Source: Alphaproteobacteria bacterium
Lineage (GTDB): Bacteria; Pseudomonadota; Alphaproteobacteria; UBA8366
Assembly: GCA_029861675.1 (NCBI GenBank)
Contig: JAOTYV010000261.1
Span: forward strand, 1-7,090
Length of the DNA stretch: 7,090 nucleotides
Direction: 5' to 3'
The position numbers and the translations under genes were made by a program. Below are positions 6,446-7,090 of the stretch, piece by piece. Each line of letters begins with the position of its first letter. The stretch's first letter is position 1. Under the pieces are notes generated by a model. It saw nothing but the letters and a program-made list of their open reading frames with translations, did not search any database and had not been told where the DNA came from.

Positions 6446-7090
6446 ATGGTAGAAAAGGCGATTTTGGAGCGCAATCTCGCGCTTGAGGCGGTGCGGGTCA
6501 CCGAGGCGGCGGCGCTTGCGGCGTCGCGGTGGATGGGCCGGGGCGACGAGAAGGCCGCCGACCAGGCCGCGGTCGACGCGATGCGGGAAGCGCTCAACGG
6601 CCTCGAGATTCAGGGCACGGTCGTCATCGGCGAAGGCGAGCGCGACGAGGCACCGATGCTGTATATCGGCGAGACCGTCGGTACGGGAACCGGCCCGAAA
6701 CTGGACATCGCGCTCGATCCGCTGGAAGGGACCACGATCACCGCGAAGGGCGGCACCAATGCGATGGCCGTCATTGCCATGGCGGAACACGGTGGCTTCC
6801 TCAATGCGCCCGATGTTTATATGGACAAGGTGGGGATCGGTGGCGGGCTGCCGGAGGGCATCGTCGATCTGGACCGGACGCCGGGCGAGAACCTGGCCGC
6901 GGTCGCCGAAGCCAAGGGCAAGAGCATCAACGACATCGTGGCCTGCATACTCGACCGGCCGCGTCATTCGGCGCTGATCAAGGAAGTGCGCGAGTCCGGC
7001 GCCCGTATCCAGCTCATTTCCGACGGCGACGTGTCGGGTGTCATCGCCACGGCGCAGCCGATGAGCGGTATCGATATTTATCTTGGCAGA
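6446..7090 (+). CDS. glpX: Class II fructose-1,6-bisphosphatase GlpX, 3'-truncated
   Basis: GlpX hydrolyses fructose 1,6-bisphosphate to fructose 6-phosphate and phosphate in gluconeogenesis, and in the Calvin cycle of autotrophs. The frame is open to the last base, giving 215 residues of an expected 320-340, so roughly the C-terminal third is missing. The metal- and substrate-site residues match E. coli GlpX with a constant offset of six: D39 (E. coli D33), E63 in IGEGE (E57), D91 and E94 in DPLEGTT (D85, E88), and the catalytic-loop T96 (T90). Other family signatures are VTEAAALAASRWMGRGD (18-34), FLNAPDVYMDK (118-128) and SDGDVSGVI (192-200). It follows hom in the same orientation after 66 bp with no terminator visible, so it is probably co-transcribed with alaC-hom. 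It shows no frameshift or lesion in the part present. Confidence 0.95.
   Translation, partial: MVEKAILERNLALEAVRVTEAAALAASRWMGRGDEKAADQAAVDAMREALNGLEIQGTVVIGEGERDEAPMLYIGETVGTGTGPKLDIALDPLEGTTITAKGGTNAMAVIAMAEHGGFLNAPDVYMDKVGIGGGLPEGIVDLDRTPGENLAAVAEAKGKSINDIVACILDRPRHSALIKEVRESGARIQLISDGDVSGVIATAQPMSGIDIYLGR

Noticed and set aside
5006..6967. A 653-codon open frame on the minus strand across hom and glpX.
   Set aside because: It lies opposite two clearly recognisable enzymes. It is the expected mirror of strong GC3 bias, has an Arg/His/Gly-rich composition and shows no known domain.
1..7090. Mobile element, CRISPR array, tRNA/rRNA, toxin-antitoxin or defence cassette.
   Set aside because: I saw no terminal repeats, transposase or integrase motifs, spaced direct repeats, tRNA-like cloverleaf or GGTTCGA box; every long gene is a recognisable housekeeping or storage function.

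Overview
The window looks like an ordinary chromosomal stretch from a GC-rich alphaproteobacterium. A Rhodospirillales-like organism is my best guess. The protein types support this: a class I PHA synthase, an AlaC-type aminotransferase followed by an ACT-domain homoserine dehydrogenase and a GlpX-type fructose bisphosphatase, and an OmpA-like lipoprotein with a variant peptidoglycan-binding site. Codon use is strongly GC3-biased, so every real gene casts long spurious open frames on the other strand.

Layout, left to right. (1) Positions 1-480, plus strand: the C-terminal part of a gamma-carbonic-anhydrase-like left-handed beta-helix protein, cut by the window start. (2) Positions 530-2338, minus strand: a complete phaC, convergent with gene 1 across a 49-bp gap. 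(3) Positions 2339-2576: a divergent regulatory gap, the largest non-coding stretch in the window (238 bp). It holds a near-perfect 17-bp TGCA-centred inverted repeat at 2454-2470, lying between the -35-like and -10-like elements of the likely phaC promoter. (4) Positions 2577-3647, plus strand: a lipoprotein with a C-terminal OmpA-like domain. (5) Positions 3648-3854: a 207-bp gap with a plausible promoter and a perfect 8-bp hairpin in the leader of the next operon. (6) Positions 3855-7090, plus strand: alaC and hom, joined by a 4-base ATGA overlap, then glpX after 66 bp. glpX is cut by the right edge.

The genes fall into three physiological groups. PhaC stores carbon as polyhydroxyalkanoate. 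The OmpA-like lipoprotein is an envelope component of unknown exact role. The alaC-hom-glpX unit joins amino-acid metabolism (alanine/pyruvate transamination and the branch to threonine, methionine and isoleucine) with gluconeogenic fructose-6-phosphate formation.

I found no mobile element, CRISPR array, tRNA, rRNA or integration signature, and nothing that amounts to a new multi-gene system. The items most worth a second look are the phaC operator-like palindrome, the missing diaminopimelate-binding Asp in the OmpA-like domain, a rare-codon cluster at the domain junction of hom, and the hairpin leader of alaC.
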